The notes under the pieces were generated by a model. It searched no databases. It was not told where the DNA came from and saw only the letters and a program-made list of their open reading frames with translations. The translations under genes were made by a program, and so were the position numbers. Below, piece by piece: positions 1 through 7,747 of a stretch of DNA of 9,044 nt (its first letter is position 1; the number at the start of each line of letters is the position of its first letter). Source of the DNA: Bacteroidales bacterium (GTDB lineage: Bacteria; Bacteroidota; Bacteroidia; Bacteroidales; ML635J-15); the NCBI GenBank assembly GCA_028701945.1, contig JAQVPT010000135.1, positions 1 to 9,044 of the forward strand, read 5' to 3'.

Positions 1-306
1 TGGGTCTATATTTTGTCCTGTCAATAAATATTTAATAATTATTGTATGATAATGTTTTGGGTGTTCATCAGTTAGCTCACCATCAACAACAACATTAAAA
101 CTTTCGGGTTCAATACGCATCTTTCGTAAAATAGAAATTACGTCCATTGCAGTACAACCACCGAGAGCAGATAACAACAGAGGTTTTGGTCTTGGTCCTT
201 CATCCAATCCTCCAGATTCACTTTTCGCATCAATTACACATGAGTGTCCATCCACATCTACAGTGAAAGACATTTGTTCATTCCATTTAATATCAACTGT
301 ATCCAT
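1..306 (-). CDS. OsmC-family peroxide-reducing protein, partial (C-terminus outside window)
   Basis: Reading leftwards from an ATG at 306-304, an open frame runs without a stop to the window edge and gives 102 residues. The stretch around residues 44-56 (LLSALGGCTAMDV) matches the first conserved cysteine motif of the OsmC/Ohr superfamily, with Cys51 as the candidate peroxidatic cysteine. The preceding 'GGLDEGPRPKPLLL' and the later 'VDGELTDEHPKHY' also fit the family. The second catalytic cysteine should lie beyond the left edge, so it cannot be checked. OsmC proteins are cytoplasmic thiol peroxidases for organic hydroperoxides; general OsmC/YhfA-like members are often of unknown substrate, and this sequence looks closer to that group than to Ohr. 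There is no signal peptide. It lies 64 nt downstream of the flavin reductase on the same strand and may be co-transcribed or have its own promoter. Confidence 0.88.
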   Translation of the reverse strand, partial: MDTVDIKWNEQMSFTVDVDGHSCVIDAKSESGGLDEGPRPKPLLLSALGGCTAMDVISILRKMRIEPESFNVVVDGELTDEHPKHYHTIIIKYLLTGQNIDP

Positions 307-370
307 AAATTATGTTTTTATTTTTATAACATATAATATGAGCAAATGTTCAAAAGAACAAACGTTAAAA

Positions 371-952
371 TTATTTTTTCTTTTTGCCTGTCCCCATAAC
401 TGAGTATCCAAATTTACCAATTTTTTTGCCCACATTATAGTATTTGCCATGTAAATAGCACATCATTTCAGCATTTGCCAACTGAAATTGGTTCGTTTCC
501 TTGTCAAAGTGAGCCTCATCTGCATTAACAGCAACAACTTCTGCTACAAACATATCGTGAGAACCTAATTCTATAATTTGTGTTACTTTACACTCAATAT
601 TAAGTGGCGATTCCTCAATTATTGGACATGAAACTTCTTGTGCTTTGCCAGGAGTAAGTTTCATTTCCTTAAATTTGTTATGTTTATCGCCAGATTTTGC
701 TCCACACCAATCAGTCGCATAAACTAGTTTACTGTTAGTTAGGTTAATAACAAATTCCATATTTTTCTTTATTATGCCATGCGAATGTCTGTTTTTTCGC
801 ACTGATATATAACACATTGGCGGGTCTGAACAAATTGTTCCTGTCCATGCTATAGTAATAATATTGTATTCCTCGGGTGTTGACCCACAACTAACCATCA
901 CAGCTGGTAATGGGTAAACCATGGTTCCTTTTTTTAGTGCTCTTTTTGTCAT
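371..952 (-). CDS. Flavin reductase-like / flavoredoxin family protein (FMN-binding split barrel)
   Basis: This 193-residue protein has the layout of the flavin reductase-like domain. An N-terminal 'YPLPAVMVSCG' strand (residues 13-23) is followed by 'NIITIAWTGTICSDPP' (30-45), 'YISVRKNRHSHGII' (48-61), 'EFVINL' (66-71) and a 'GAKSGDKHNKF' segment (84-94). In this family these segments form the FMN-binding split barrel. Members reduce flavin with NAD(P)H or carry electrons as flavoredoxins; which one applies here cannot be read from sequence. It has no signal peptide, so it is probably cytoplasmic. It contains several cysteines (22, 41, 47, 83, 109, 121, 165) and ends in four lysines. Its ATG shares one base with the TAA stop of the upstream gene (TAATG), which suggests translational coupling to the secreted protein encoded just before it. 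Confidence 0.88.
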   Translation of the reverse strand: MTKRALKKGTMVYPLPAVMVSCGSTPEEYNIITIAWTGTICSDPPMCYISVRKNRHSHGIIKKNMEFVINLTNSKLVYATDWCGAKSGDKHNKFKEMKLTPGKAQEVSCPIIEESPLNIECKVTQIIELGSHDMFVAEVVAVNADEAHFDKETNQFQLANAEMMCYLHGKYYNVGKKIGKFGYSVMGTGKKKK

Positions 953-2091
953 TATTCGTCGTTTTGCTCTATTTTATTTTTTATAAAAAACATCTGATTC
1001 TGTTCGCCTGTTCGCCAATGATATCCCAAAGAAAATGGTAAAGAATCAATATTTTCCCCATTGTCATAAATCGTTTTTAGATCAGGTTGCATTAAATATG
1101 GACTTGTAAAATCGGATATAGGCTTAACATATACACCAAAAAGTTTTGTTGTCCAAATTTCAGGTTTATAATATTTTAATGGTATGCCAGTATCATCTTG
1201 TAAAACTGCATCGGAATTATCCAAAACAATATTTCTAATAATATCGAAAGTTCCGTAATGCAACAAATACGATGCAGATTTAACATAAGTATTGACATTG
1301 TGGAGATTATCAAGATATGACTTGAATATTGGTGTTGCAGCAAAACCACTATCTGAAATATCACAACGAAAATATCTTAAGGTTTTAACTTTATCACTTC
1401 CAGTTTCGCTAAATGTTATTGAAACACTTTCAGTTGCTGAAAATCGACCTGTAATTGATTTGATTTCTTTAAAACTGCCATTAGCATCAAATGTTTCATA
1501 TTTTATATCGTGAATTTCATGCCCAGTTTGCGACATAAAAAAGATGATTACTGGTAGGACGCCTTTAACTCTGGCATTATGTAAGTCAGTGTTCATGCGT
1601 CCTGTAATAAAATAGCTTCTTTTATAAATATCTCGTATTGAATAGTAGAATTTATCAAGATAATCAGACAAATCACGTTCACTTGCTTTTGAAATATCAG
1701 GAATATCGCCTAATTGTTCTTGAGCGAGAAAAAGATAGTTGTTTGCATTTGGAAATAAAACATGAGCATGTAAAAAATCAGGCCCAGAAAATGGATAAAA
1801 CAATGTTAAACTATCATTTATTTCGGGTTTTATTACATCATCACTCCAGTTACGCATAGGCGTTAAACGTGAGCTATCCATACTTGGCCAGTCTTCATTG
1901 ATTTTCAACTGATACTCTGTCCAAAAGTCCCGGTTGATTGATGTATCGGTGTTTGATGCAGGAAACTCTTGTCCAGTAATAAATAATGCAAACTCCTGAT
2001 ATTTAGAAATTATAGTAGAATCCTTCTGCGAAAAGCCGATAAAGCTATGCAGAAATAATACTATTGTCAAAATTGTAATTTTATTTTTCAT
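952..2091 (-). CDS. Uncharacterised secreted protein (Bacteroidetes type)
   Basis: I do not recognise a named function for this 379-residue protein. It begins with a classical signal peptide: positive 'MKNK', then a hydrophobic core (residues 5-20) and a likely cleavage near 'GFSQ|K' (around residue 22), so it should be exported to the periplasm or outside. There is no lipobox cysteine, no later transmembrane segment and no T9SS sorting domain. The segment 'LFYPFSGPDFLHAHVLFPNA' (97-116) resembles, from memory, a conserved stretch in uncharacterised Bacteroidetes proteins. The rest is mixed alpha/beta with many aromatic residues. The start ATG follows the tyrS stop after a 45-nt gap, and the stop overlaps the flavin reductase start by one base. 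The tight linkage hints at coordinated expression, not at a shared pathway. Confidence 0.82.
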   Translation of the reverse strand: MKNKITILTIVLFLHSFIGFSQKDSTIISKYQEFALFITGQEFPASNTDTSINRDFWTEYQLKINEDWPSMDSSRLTPMRNWSDDVIKPEINDSLTLFYPFSGPDFLHAHVLFPNANNYLFLAQEQLGDIPDISKASERDLSDYLDKFYYSIRDIYKRSYFITGRMNTDLHNARVKGVLPVIIFFMSQTGHEIHDIKYETFDANGSFKEIKSITGRFSATESVSITFSETGSDKVKTLRYFRCDISDSGFAATPIFKSYLDNLHNVNTYVKSASYLLHYGTFDIIRNIVLDNSDAVLQDDTGIPLKYYKPEIWTTKLFGVYVKPISDFTSPYLMQPDLKTIYDNGENIDSLPFSLGYHWRTGEQNQMFFIKNKIEQNDE

Positions 2092-2136
2092 AGTGGTTTT
2101 GGTTTTGAAAACAATCTTATAATTACAAAGTTCTTA

Positions 2137-3429
2137 TTATTTAGTTAGAATCAAAAAATAATTTTTCTTACCTTTTTGGACTAAGATGTATTTGTCGTTA
2201 ATTAAAAATGTTGTGTCTATTATTCCTTCAAGATCTGTATATTTTTCTTTATTAATGCTTAATCCGTTTCCTTGAATGGTTCTGCGAAGTTCTCCTTTTG
2301 ATGAAAAAATCCCGGTATTATCAGTTAACAAATCATAAACATTTACTCCAGTTTCAATATCCGACTTATTTACTTCGTACATTGGTACACCTTCAAAAAC
2401 ACTTAAAAAAGTTCTTTCGTCAAGCTTCTTTAGACTATCGCTTGTAGATTTTCCGAATAGAATTTCTGATGCCTCAATTGCAGTTTGTAGCCAATCTTTC
2501 GAATGCACCATTATTGTAATTTCTTCGGCAAGTCGCTTCTGGAGTATCCTTAAATGCGGTGTTTGTCGATGTTCCTCGACAATAGTATCTATAATATCTT
2601 TATCTAAAATCGTAAATATTTTTATGTATTTAGCTGCGTCTTCATCTGAAACATTAAGCCAAAATTGATAAAATGAATATGGACTTGTTCTTTCAGGGTC
2701 TAGCCAAATATTTCCTGATTCGGTTTTGCCAAATTTACCGCCATCAGCTTTTGTAATAAGCGGACAAGTAAGAGCAAACGCTTCGCCGGCAACTTTGCGA
2801 CGTATTAATTCTGTTCCAGTGGTAATATTTCCCCATTGGTCGCTACCACCCATTTGTAATTTACAATTATAATTATTATACAAATGCAAAAAATCGTAGC
2901 CCTGAACTAACTGATACGTAAATTCAGTAAATGACATACCACTTTTATCTTCACCAGTTATGCGTTTCTTTACAGAATCTTTCGACATCATATAGTTCAC
3001 AGTGAGATGCTTACCAATATCTCGAATAAAATCCAGAAATGAGAATTTGCTCATCCAATCGTAATTGTTAACCAATTCTGCTTTATTTTTTTTATCGGTA
3101 TTAAAATCAAGAAATTTTGAAAGTTGATTTTTAATAGCTTCCTGATTATGTCTTAAAGTCGCCTCGTCAAGTAAATTACGTTCTTGCGATTTACCACTCG
3201 GGTCTCCAATCATTCCAGTAGCTCCGCCCAAAACCACAACTGGTCTATGTCCGCTCAATTGTAAATGTTTCAGCATCATTATACTTACCAAATGACCAAT
3301 ATGCAACGAATCTGCTGTTGGGTCTATTCCCACATAAGCAGTAACAAATTCCTTATTCAGTAAATCTTCCGTTCCGGGCATTATATCATGTATCATGCCT
3401 CTCCACTCCAACTCGTTAACAAAACTCAT
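2137..3429 (-). CDS. tyrS: Tyrosyl-tRNA synthetase
   Basis: Tyrosyl-tRNA synthetase attaches tyrosine to tRNA-Tyr in the cytoplasm in an ATP-dependent two-step reaction. The 430-residue length is normal for the bacterial TyrRS form. Class I signatures are present: HIGH at residues 43-46, preceded by 'GIDPTADSL', and KFGKT at 232-236 as the KMSKS-equivalent loop. Between them lies 'GGSDQWGNI' (194-202), typical of TyrRS. 'GDPSGKSQER' (75-84) is also a family hallmark. The C-terminal part (about 361-425) fits the S4-like RNA-binding domain. The ATG start is 9 nt after the stop of the aminopeptidase gene, so the gene is probably read from an upstream promoter, perhaps that of ruvB. I see no T-box-like leader, nor room for one. 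Confidence 0.98.
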   Translation of the reverse strand: MSFVNELEWRGMIHDIMPGTEDLLNKEFVTAYVGIDPTADSLHIGHLVSIMMLKHLQLSGHRPVVVLGGATGMIGDPSGKSQERNLLDEATLRHNQEAIKNQLSKFLDFNTDKKNKAELVNNYDWMSKFSFLDFIRDIGKHLTVNYMMSKDSVKKRITGEDKSGMSFTEFTYQLVQGYDFLHLYNNYNCKLQMGGSDQWGNITTGTELIRRKVAGEAFALTCPLITKADGGKFGKTESGNIWLDPERTSPYSFYQFWLNVSDEDAAKYIKIFTILDKDIIDTIVEEHRQTPHLRILQKRLAEEITIMVHSKDWLQTAIEASEILFGKSTSDSLKKLDERTFLSVFEGVPMYEVNKSDIETGVNVYDLLTDNTGIFSSKGELRRTIQGNGLSINKEKYTDLEGIIDTTFLINDKYILVQKGKKNYFLILTK

Positions 3430-3438
3430 AATTTAATT

Positions 3439-5784
3439 CTATTTTTGGACAATAATTTTCTTTGTTATAACTCTATTTGATTTATCATCTATCAATTGTA
3501 AAAAATACAATCCATCAGATAAATTACCGAGTTCAAATCTAATCTCAGTATCGGTATTTTTAATATCCGTTTGATAGACAAGTGCTCCTGTATTACTAAA
3601 TATTTGTGCTGTTCCAGAATAATTTTCTTCGGTTTTTAAATAAAATTCTCCTGTATTTGGATTAGGATAAATATCAACAAGATTTGCAATTTTTTTCTGA
3701 TTGATAATATCTGTATAAATATCCCAATTCCATATTGCGAGTGCATATTCTCCAGTTTTAACTGAATCGACAGTAAACTTTCTGACAACATTAACTTGAT
3801 TTGCAGGCTCAATATTCCAATCGGCAGCTTTATTTGGTCTATACAACAGCACCAAAGAATCGAGGGTGTTAGTAATAAAGCTATTATCAACATACCCTGA
3901 GCTGCTAGCACTATAATTATAAGTAAAACGGCCTTTAGCTTTAAAATTTCCTGTTTGTACTGACTCAATTGTCCAGTATCTATGATTAGCAATTATAAGA
4001 CCTGGAATTTTAGTCTTAAAAGTGTCAGGAGCAGCCCAGTTATGAGTTACACGAAAAAAAGTGCTGTCATTTGCGTTAACAGATTGTACCTCAGCAACAA
4101 AATAAGTGTAATTATAATATGATAAACCTGTAGATTTCACAAATTTAACTTGGTCAATTGTGGCATCCGCCAAAACTTGGTTATAATCGCATAATGTTAA
4201 AATAGGATTAAAAGGTATTGTAAATGTTTGAACGCCAAATTGCCCATCAAATTCCATCAGTTCTGTTTGTACGCTATAATCAGTGTTCATAAAACTTACC
4301 TCAACCCTATTAGAGTTAGCATAAGTATCGCGACCACGAAGTTTTTGTTGCATATAAACAGTAACATCAAACTCAGCTCCGTTTGGCTGAACAATAGCCG
4401 AATCAATTGAAAAATGAAAAAAGCCAGGAGAAAACACCCAATCATCAAAAAAATCTGTCATATCAATTCCGGTATAATCAGTAAGGAAATCTCTCATATC
4501 ATACGATGACACGGAAGTGTAAGCGTTCTCTTGTAAAAATTGCGTCATACCACCAAAAAATAATTCATCTCCAAGATATCCACGCAGCGAATGAGCTGTA
4601 CTGGCACCTTTTTCATAAACGGTACGCGAATATGTCAGACTTTGGTCCATTGGGTAAAGAGCATGAAACCCACCATCTTCAATATGATAATAACGTAGTA
4701 CCTTTTCGTGAGAAGCATTGCGATATTCTCTTGCAGCATTTAACCCATTCAAATATTGTGTAAAAACAGTTTCATTATATGTTGCCCAACCTTCGTTTAT
4801 CCACATATCTTCTGCCGAGGAGCAAGTAATATAATCACCAAACCACATGTGGGCTAATTCGTGATAAAACAAATCCTCATAATCAAGAGTTCCATTAATA
4901 AAATCTCTTCCCATTGCAATATTGGTTACATGCTCCATTGCTCCGCTATTAAAAGGAACCGAAACATAGCCTACTCTATTCCATGGATATGCACCGTATT
5001 TTGTTTCGTAAATTCGCAAAACACTATCAATATTAACAAAAGAGTTTGCAGTGCGTGCACTATCGTTAGGGTAAATATAAAATTCAACTGGAATATTGGC
5101 TTCTATTCCTTCGTAAATATGTGATTGCAACTTGTAATCTCCAACCGCAACAGAAACTAAATATGTAGGCACTTCATAGTTTAGATGCCACTCGTAAGTT
5201 TTTGTTTGCTCAGCAGTATTTTCAATCACTTGTATCAACTCTCCGCCACAAACTGCGGTATGATTTTGCTGAGTTGTAATAATTGTTTTGTATATTGCTT
5301 TGTCTATAAAATCGTCATTACAAGGAAACCATACTCTGCCATATACGTGTGGCACATCATCAAAACCTACACCAAGATTAAATGCGTAACCATCCATAAA
5401 ATAAAATCCTCCCCAACCTGATGGGTCTTTTTGAGGATTACCATGATAATACACATTGATTGTAATTTCGTCGGTGGGACCAAAACTATTGTCAAGTTCG
5501 ATGCTTATCAGAGTATCATTATAAGTGTAGTCACTGAGTTCTGACTGATTGCAAGTAATCGAATCTATGGAAAGATTTTGCAAGTCAAGTAAAAACGTAT
5601 TTGTATTTTCTTGCATCGGCGATAATCGCAAACTTGTATGCCCCTCAATATACTCGCCGATAATATCGGTAATATCAAGAGTAATAATATATTCTTTAAC
5701 GTCAATAATATCACTGTGAGATTTTTGTGAAAACCCTAATACAGTCATAATAACCAATAACAAACACAATGTAATTTTTTTCAT
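3439..5784 (-). CDS. Secreted M1-family zinc aminopeptidase with T9SS type A sorting domain
   Basis: The 781-residue protein opens with a signal peptide (residues 1-20, ending 'LGFSQ'). An N-terminal beta domain follows, then the M1 (gluzincin) catalytic domain. The exopeptidase loop reads GAMEH (281-285), a variant of GAMEN. The zinc site is HELAH (308-312) with the third ligand Glu331 in 'NEGWATY'; the candidate catalytic tyrosine is Tyr390 in 'VYEKG'. All key catalytic positions are therefore present. Residues about 460-700 are beta-rich linker or accessory domain; I see no ERAP1-like helical C-terminal domain. The last ~80 residues begin 'VDIYPNPNTGEFYL' and end 'VITKKIIVQK', the T9SS type A C-terminal domain that directs passage across the outer membrane and is then removed. 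It probably trims peptides outside the cell or at its surface. It starts 2 nt after the ruvB stop. Confidence 0.95.
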   Translation of the reverse strand: MKKITLCLLLVIMTVLGFSQKSHSDIIDVKEYIITLDITDIIGEYIEGHTSLRLSPMQENTNTFLLDLQNLSIDSITCNQSELSDYTYNDTLISIELDNSFGPTDEITINVYYHGNPQKDPSGWGGFYFMDGYAFNLGVGFDDVPHVYGRVWFPCNDDFIDKAIYKTIITTQQNHTAVCGGELIQVIENTAEQTKTYEWHLNYEVPTYLVSVAVGDYKLQSHIYEGIEANIPVEFYIYPNDSARTANSFVNIDSVLRIYETKYGAYPWNRVGYVSVPFNSGAMEHVTNIAMGRDFINGTLDYEDLFYHELAHMWFGDYITCSSAEDMWINEGWATYNETVFTQYLNGLNAAREYRNASHEKVLRYYHIEDGGFHALYPMDQSLTYSRTVYEKGASTAHSLRGYLGDELFFGGMTQFLQENAYTSVSSYDMRDFLTDYTGIDMTDFFDDWVFSPGFFHFSIDSAIVQPNGAEFDVTVYMQQKLRGRDTYANSNRVEVSFMNTDYSVQTELMEFDGQFGVQTFTIPFNPILTLCDYNQVLADATIDQVKFVKSTGLSYYNYTYFVAEVQSVNANDSTFFRVTHNWAAPDTFKTKIPGLIIANHRYWTIESVQTGNFKAKGRFTYNYSASSSGYVDNSFITNTLDSLVLLYRPNKAADWNIEPANQVNVVRKFTVDSVKTGEYALAIWNWDIYTDIINQKKIANLVDIYPNPNTGEFYLKTEENYSGTAQIFSNTGALVYQTDIKNTDTEIRFELGNLSDGLYFLQLIDDKSNRVITKKIIVQK

Positions 5785-5786
5785 AA

Positions 5787-6809
5787 CTAAAACAGTTTTC
5801 GTTGAATTGCAGGATTTGTTTTATTCAAATGATGATATGCTTTTTCGGTAGCTTCGCGTCCTCTCGGGGTTCTTTTTATAAAGCCTTCCATAATTAAAAA
5901 CGGCTCATACACTTCTTCTATTGTTCCTTCGTCTTCACCAACCGCAGTAGCAATAGTTTTTAATCCTACTGGACCTCCAGCAAATTTATCGACAATTGTG
6001 AGTAAGACTTTATTATCCATTTCGTCAAGTCCATATTTGTCGATATTTAGTGCCTCTAAAGCATATTTTGAAATTTTAATGTCGATTGTTCCGTTCCCTT
6101 TTACCTGAGCAAAATCTCTCACTCGTCTTAAAAGGGCATTGGCAATACGTGGCGTACCACGACTTCTGCGAGCAATTTCAGCTGCTGCATCATCAATTAT
6201 CGGGACTTCAAGAATTGAGGCCGAACGTTTGATGATTTTTTCCAAAATAATTGCGGTGTAGTAATTAAGATGGCAATTAATTCCAAATCTTGCTCTTAAA
6301 GGACTTGTCAATAAACCCGAGCGAGTAGTTGCTCCAATAAGTGTAAACGGTTCCAAAGGTATTTGCACAGAGCGAGCTGCTGGACCCTTATCTATCATTA
6401 TATCAATACGATAATCTTCCATTGCAGAATACAAATACTCCTCAACAATAGGGTTTAGACGATGAATTTCATCAATAAATAAAACATCATTAGCATCTAA
6501 ACTAGTGAGCAAACCAGCCAAATCGCCGGGCTTGTCTAAAACAGGACCCGATGAAACTTTAAATCCCACATCTAATTCATTGGCAATTATATTTGCAAGT
6601 GTTGTTTTGCCTAAACCCGGAGGACCATGCAACAAAACATGGTCTAAAGCCTCATCACGCATGTTTGCTGCTTTGACAAAAACTTTTAAATTCTCAACAA
6701 TATTATCCTGCCCGCTAAAATCGACAAAATCTAAAGGCCTCAACGCCTTTTCATATTCCTTATCGACATTATCCAATTCTTCAGAATCCGGACGAATATA
6801 ATTATCCAT
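5787..6809 (-). CDS. ruvB: Holliday junction branch migration ATPase RuvB
   Basis: RuvB is the hexameric AAA+ motor that, with RuvA, drives branch migration of Holliday junctions for RuvC cleavage. The 340-residue length is standard. Visible motifs are Walker A GPPGLGKTT (62-70), Walker B FIDEIHRL (111-118), sensor 1 GATTR (159-163), the 'LRARFG' segment with the likely arginine finger Arg174, sensor 2 'RGTPRIANALLRR' (217-229), and a C-terminal winged helix with 'RTPRGREATEKAYHHL' (313-328). No key residue is missing. It is the first gene of the minus-strand block, with ruvA and ruvC not in this window. A perfect Bacteroidetes -7 box lies 18 nt before its ATG. The sequence shows no LexA-like site that I can recognise. 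Confidence 0.98.
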   Translation of the reverse strand: MDNYIRPDSEELDNVDKEYEKALRPLDFVDFSGQDNIVENLKVFVKAANMRDEALDHVLLHGPPGLGKTTLANIIANELDVGFKVSSGPVLDKPGDLAGLLTSLDANDVLFIDEIHRLNPIVEEYLYSAMEDYRIDIMIDKGPAARSVQIPLEPFTLIGATTRSGLLTSPLRARFGINCHLNYYTAIILEKIIKRSASILEVPIIDDAAAEIARRSRGTPRIANALLRRVRDFAQVKGNGTIDIKISKYALEALNIDKYGLDEMDNKVLLTIVDKFAGGPVGLKTIATAVGEDEGTIEEVYEPFLIMEGFIKRTPRGREATEKAYHHLNKTNPAIQRKLF

Positions 6810-6827
6810 GTAATTTCTTTTAGTTTA

Positions 6828-6835
6828 CAAAGTTA
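6828..6835 (-). promoter_or_regulatory. Candidate -7 promoter box for ruvB (TAACTTTG)
   Basis: On the minus strand this octamer matches TAnnTTTG, the -7 consensus for the Bacteroidetes primary sigma factor. It ends 18 nt before the ruvB ATG and would give a very short leader. About 20 nt upstream, where a TTTG -33 element would be expected, only a weak 'TTTAG' is seen. The surrounding 174-nt intergenic region (6810-6983) is strongly AT-rich and holds no gene. Support is a perfect match at a sensible place; the missing -33 box and high chance rate in AT-rich DNA limit confidence. Confidence 0.45.
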
Positions 6836-6983
6836 GAAAATTATACTTATCTATTTCTAAATTTTATAAACAAATAGCTCTTTATGCTTGTCTAAAAAAT
6901 CATAATAACCTAAAAAACGCTCTTATTTAAACAAATTCTAAATAAGCTTGTTTATATTATTAAACATTAAAAAATAAAAAGCT

Positions 6984-7676
6984 ATGAATAATCAGATATT
7001 TAGTAAAACATTAATAATTCTATTTGCAATACCAAGCGGTTTAAGTGCACAAGTACACGAGCTGCCTAAGTTAAATTATGAATACAAAAGTTTGGAACCA
7101 CATATAGACGCTGCAACTATGGAAGTTCATTTCACAAAGCATCATCAGGGATATGTAAACAAACTTAATGATGCTATTAAAGATACAGAAGCAGAAAACC
7201 ATAGTCTTGAGTATCTTATGTTAAATGTTAGTAAATTTAATGCTGGCGTAAGAAATAATGGTGGCGGACATTATAATCATACCTTGTTTTGGGATATTTT
7301 ATCACCAAATGCAAAAGTTAAACCCGATGGGGATTTATTGAAAATGATAAACGAACAGTTTGGGAATTTTGAAAATCTTAAACTTGAACTAGAAAGAGCT
7401 GGTGCCACTCAGTTTGGTTCTGGTTGGGCATGGCTAATCCTCACTAAGAAAGGAAAACTAGCAGTAACGTCAACTCCTAATCAAGATAATCCATTAATGG
7501 ATATTGCAAAAGTGCGAGGAGTTCCAATTCTCGGAATTGACGTTTGGGAACACGCTTACTATCTAAAATACCAAAACAAGCGACCCGATTATCTTAATGC
7601 TATTTGGAATGTTTTAGATTGGGCAAAAGTTGAAAAAAATTATAACGACGCAAAAACAAAAATAGAAAAACTATAA
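6984..7676 (+). CDS. sodA: Exported Mn-type superoxide dismutase
   Basis: The 230-residue protein is an Fe/Mn superoxide dismutase, converting superoxide to hydrogen peroxide and oxygen. The metal ligands are all present: His49 in 'MEVHFTKHH', His99 in 'GHYNHTLFW', and Asp186 and His190 in 'DVWEHAYY'. Second-shell residues equivalent to E. coli MnSOD His30 and Tyr34 are His53 and Tyr57. Gly95 and Gln167 (in 'TPNQDNPLM') follow the Mn pattern; Fe enzymes usually have Gln at the first place instead. The enzyme could still be cambialistic. Unlike cytoplasmic SODs, it has about 24 extra N-terminal residues with a hydrophobic core (9-20) ending 'GLSAQ', a likely signal peptide, so the enzyme probably works in the periplasm. 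The start ATG at 6984 is the only one that includes this signal. It diverges from ruvB and is followed by a strong hairpin. Confidence 0.96.
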   Translation: MNNQIFSKTLIILFAIPSGLSAQVHELPKLNYEYKSLEPHIDAATMEVHFTKHHQGYVNKLNDAIKDTEAENHSLEYLMLNVSKFNAGVRNNGGGHYNHTLFWDILSPNAKVKPDGDLLKMINEQFGNFENLKLELERAGATQFGSGWAWLILTKKGKLAVTSTPNQDNPLMDIAKVRGVPILGIDVWEHAYYLKYQNKRPDYLNAIWNVLDWAKVEKNYNDAKTKIEKL

Positions 7677-7688
7677 GTTGTTTTTTAC

Positions 7689-7741
7689 AAATTGGTCGTA
7701 GGAAGTCTTCGAGTTCCTTGAAGGTCTTCTACGACCAATTT
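7689..7741 (+). terminator. 25-bp-stem hairpin after sod (terminator or REP-like palindrome)
   Basis: Positions 7689-7713 fold against 7717-7741 around a 3-nt TTC loop. The outer 13 pairs are perfect (AAATTGGTCGTAG with its complement). The inner 12 contain seven Watson-Crick pairs, four G-T pairs and one A-C mismatch (7704/7726). In plus-strand RNA the four become tolerated G-U wobbles; in minus-strand RNA they become C-A mismatches, so the fold favours the sod transcript. It starts 12 nt after the sod stop and lies 6 nt beyond the stop of the convergent gene, a natural terminator position. No good U-tract follows, and the element is GC-richer than its surroundings, so it could also be a dispersed palindromic repeat. 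Confidence 0.7.
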
Positions 7742-7747
7742 CAGGGT

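Noticed and set aside
281..306. An upstream start for the OsmC gene
   Set aside because: The ATG at 306-304 gives the usual short N-terminus of the family, and I see no better start in the AT-rich sequence before it.
347..360. Small inverted repeat TGTTC-AAAA-GAACA between the flavin reductase and OsmC genes
   Set aside because: A 5-bp AT-rich stem is too short to call a terminator or operator, and no T-tract follows it.
2092..2136. Possible internal promoter in the 45-nt gap between tyrS and the secreted protein (AACTTTG, TAAGATTG)
   Set aside because: Neither string matches TAnnTTTG fully, and the gap is short enough for read-through.
4506..4763. Plus-strand open frame opposite the aminopeptidase catalytic region, with others at 4228-4410, 4861-5124 and 5185-5421
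   Set aside because: All are antisense to a well-supported M1 peptidase and encode low-complexity, motif-free peptides.
6505..6801. Plus-strand open frame of 98 codons opposite ruvB
   Set aside because: It lies wholly antisense to a clear ruvB and its translation shows no recognisable motif; it is a shadow of ruvB codon use.
6928..6954. Inverted repeat TAAACAA...TTGTTTA and the box TAAGCTTG (6943-6950) upstream of sod
   Set aside because: The stem is only 7 bp with a 13-nt spacer in very AT-rich DNA, and the box has one mismatch to TAnnTTTG with no -33 partner; chance is a sufficient explanation.
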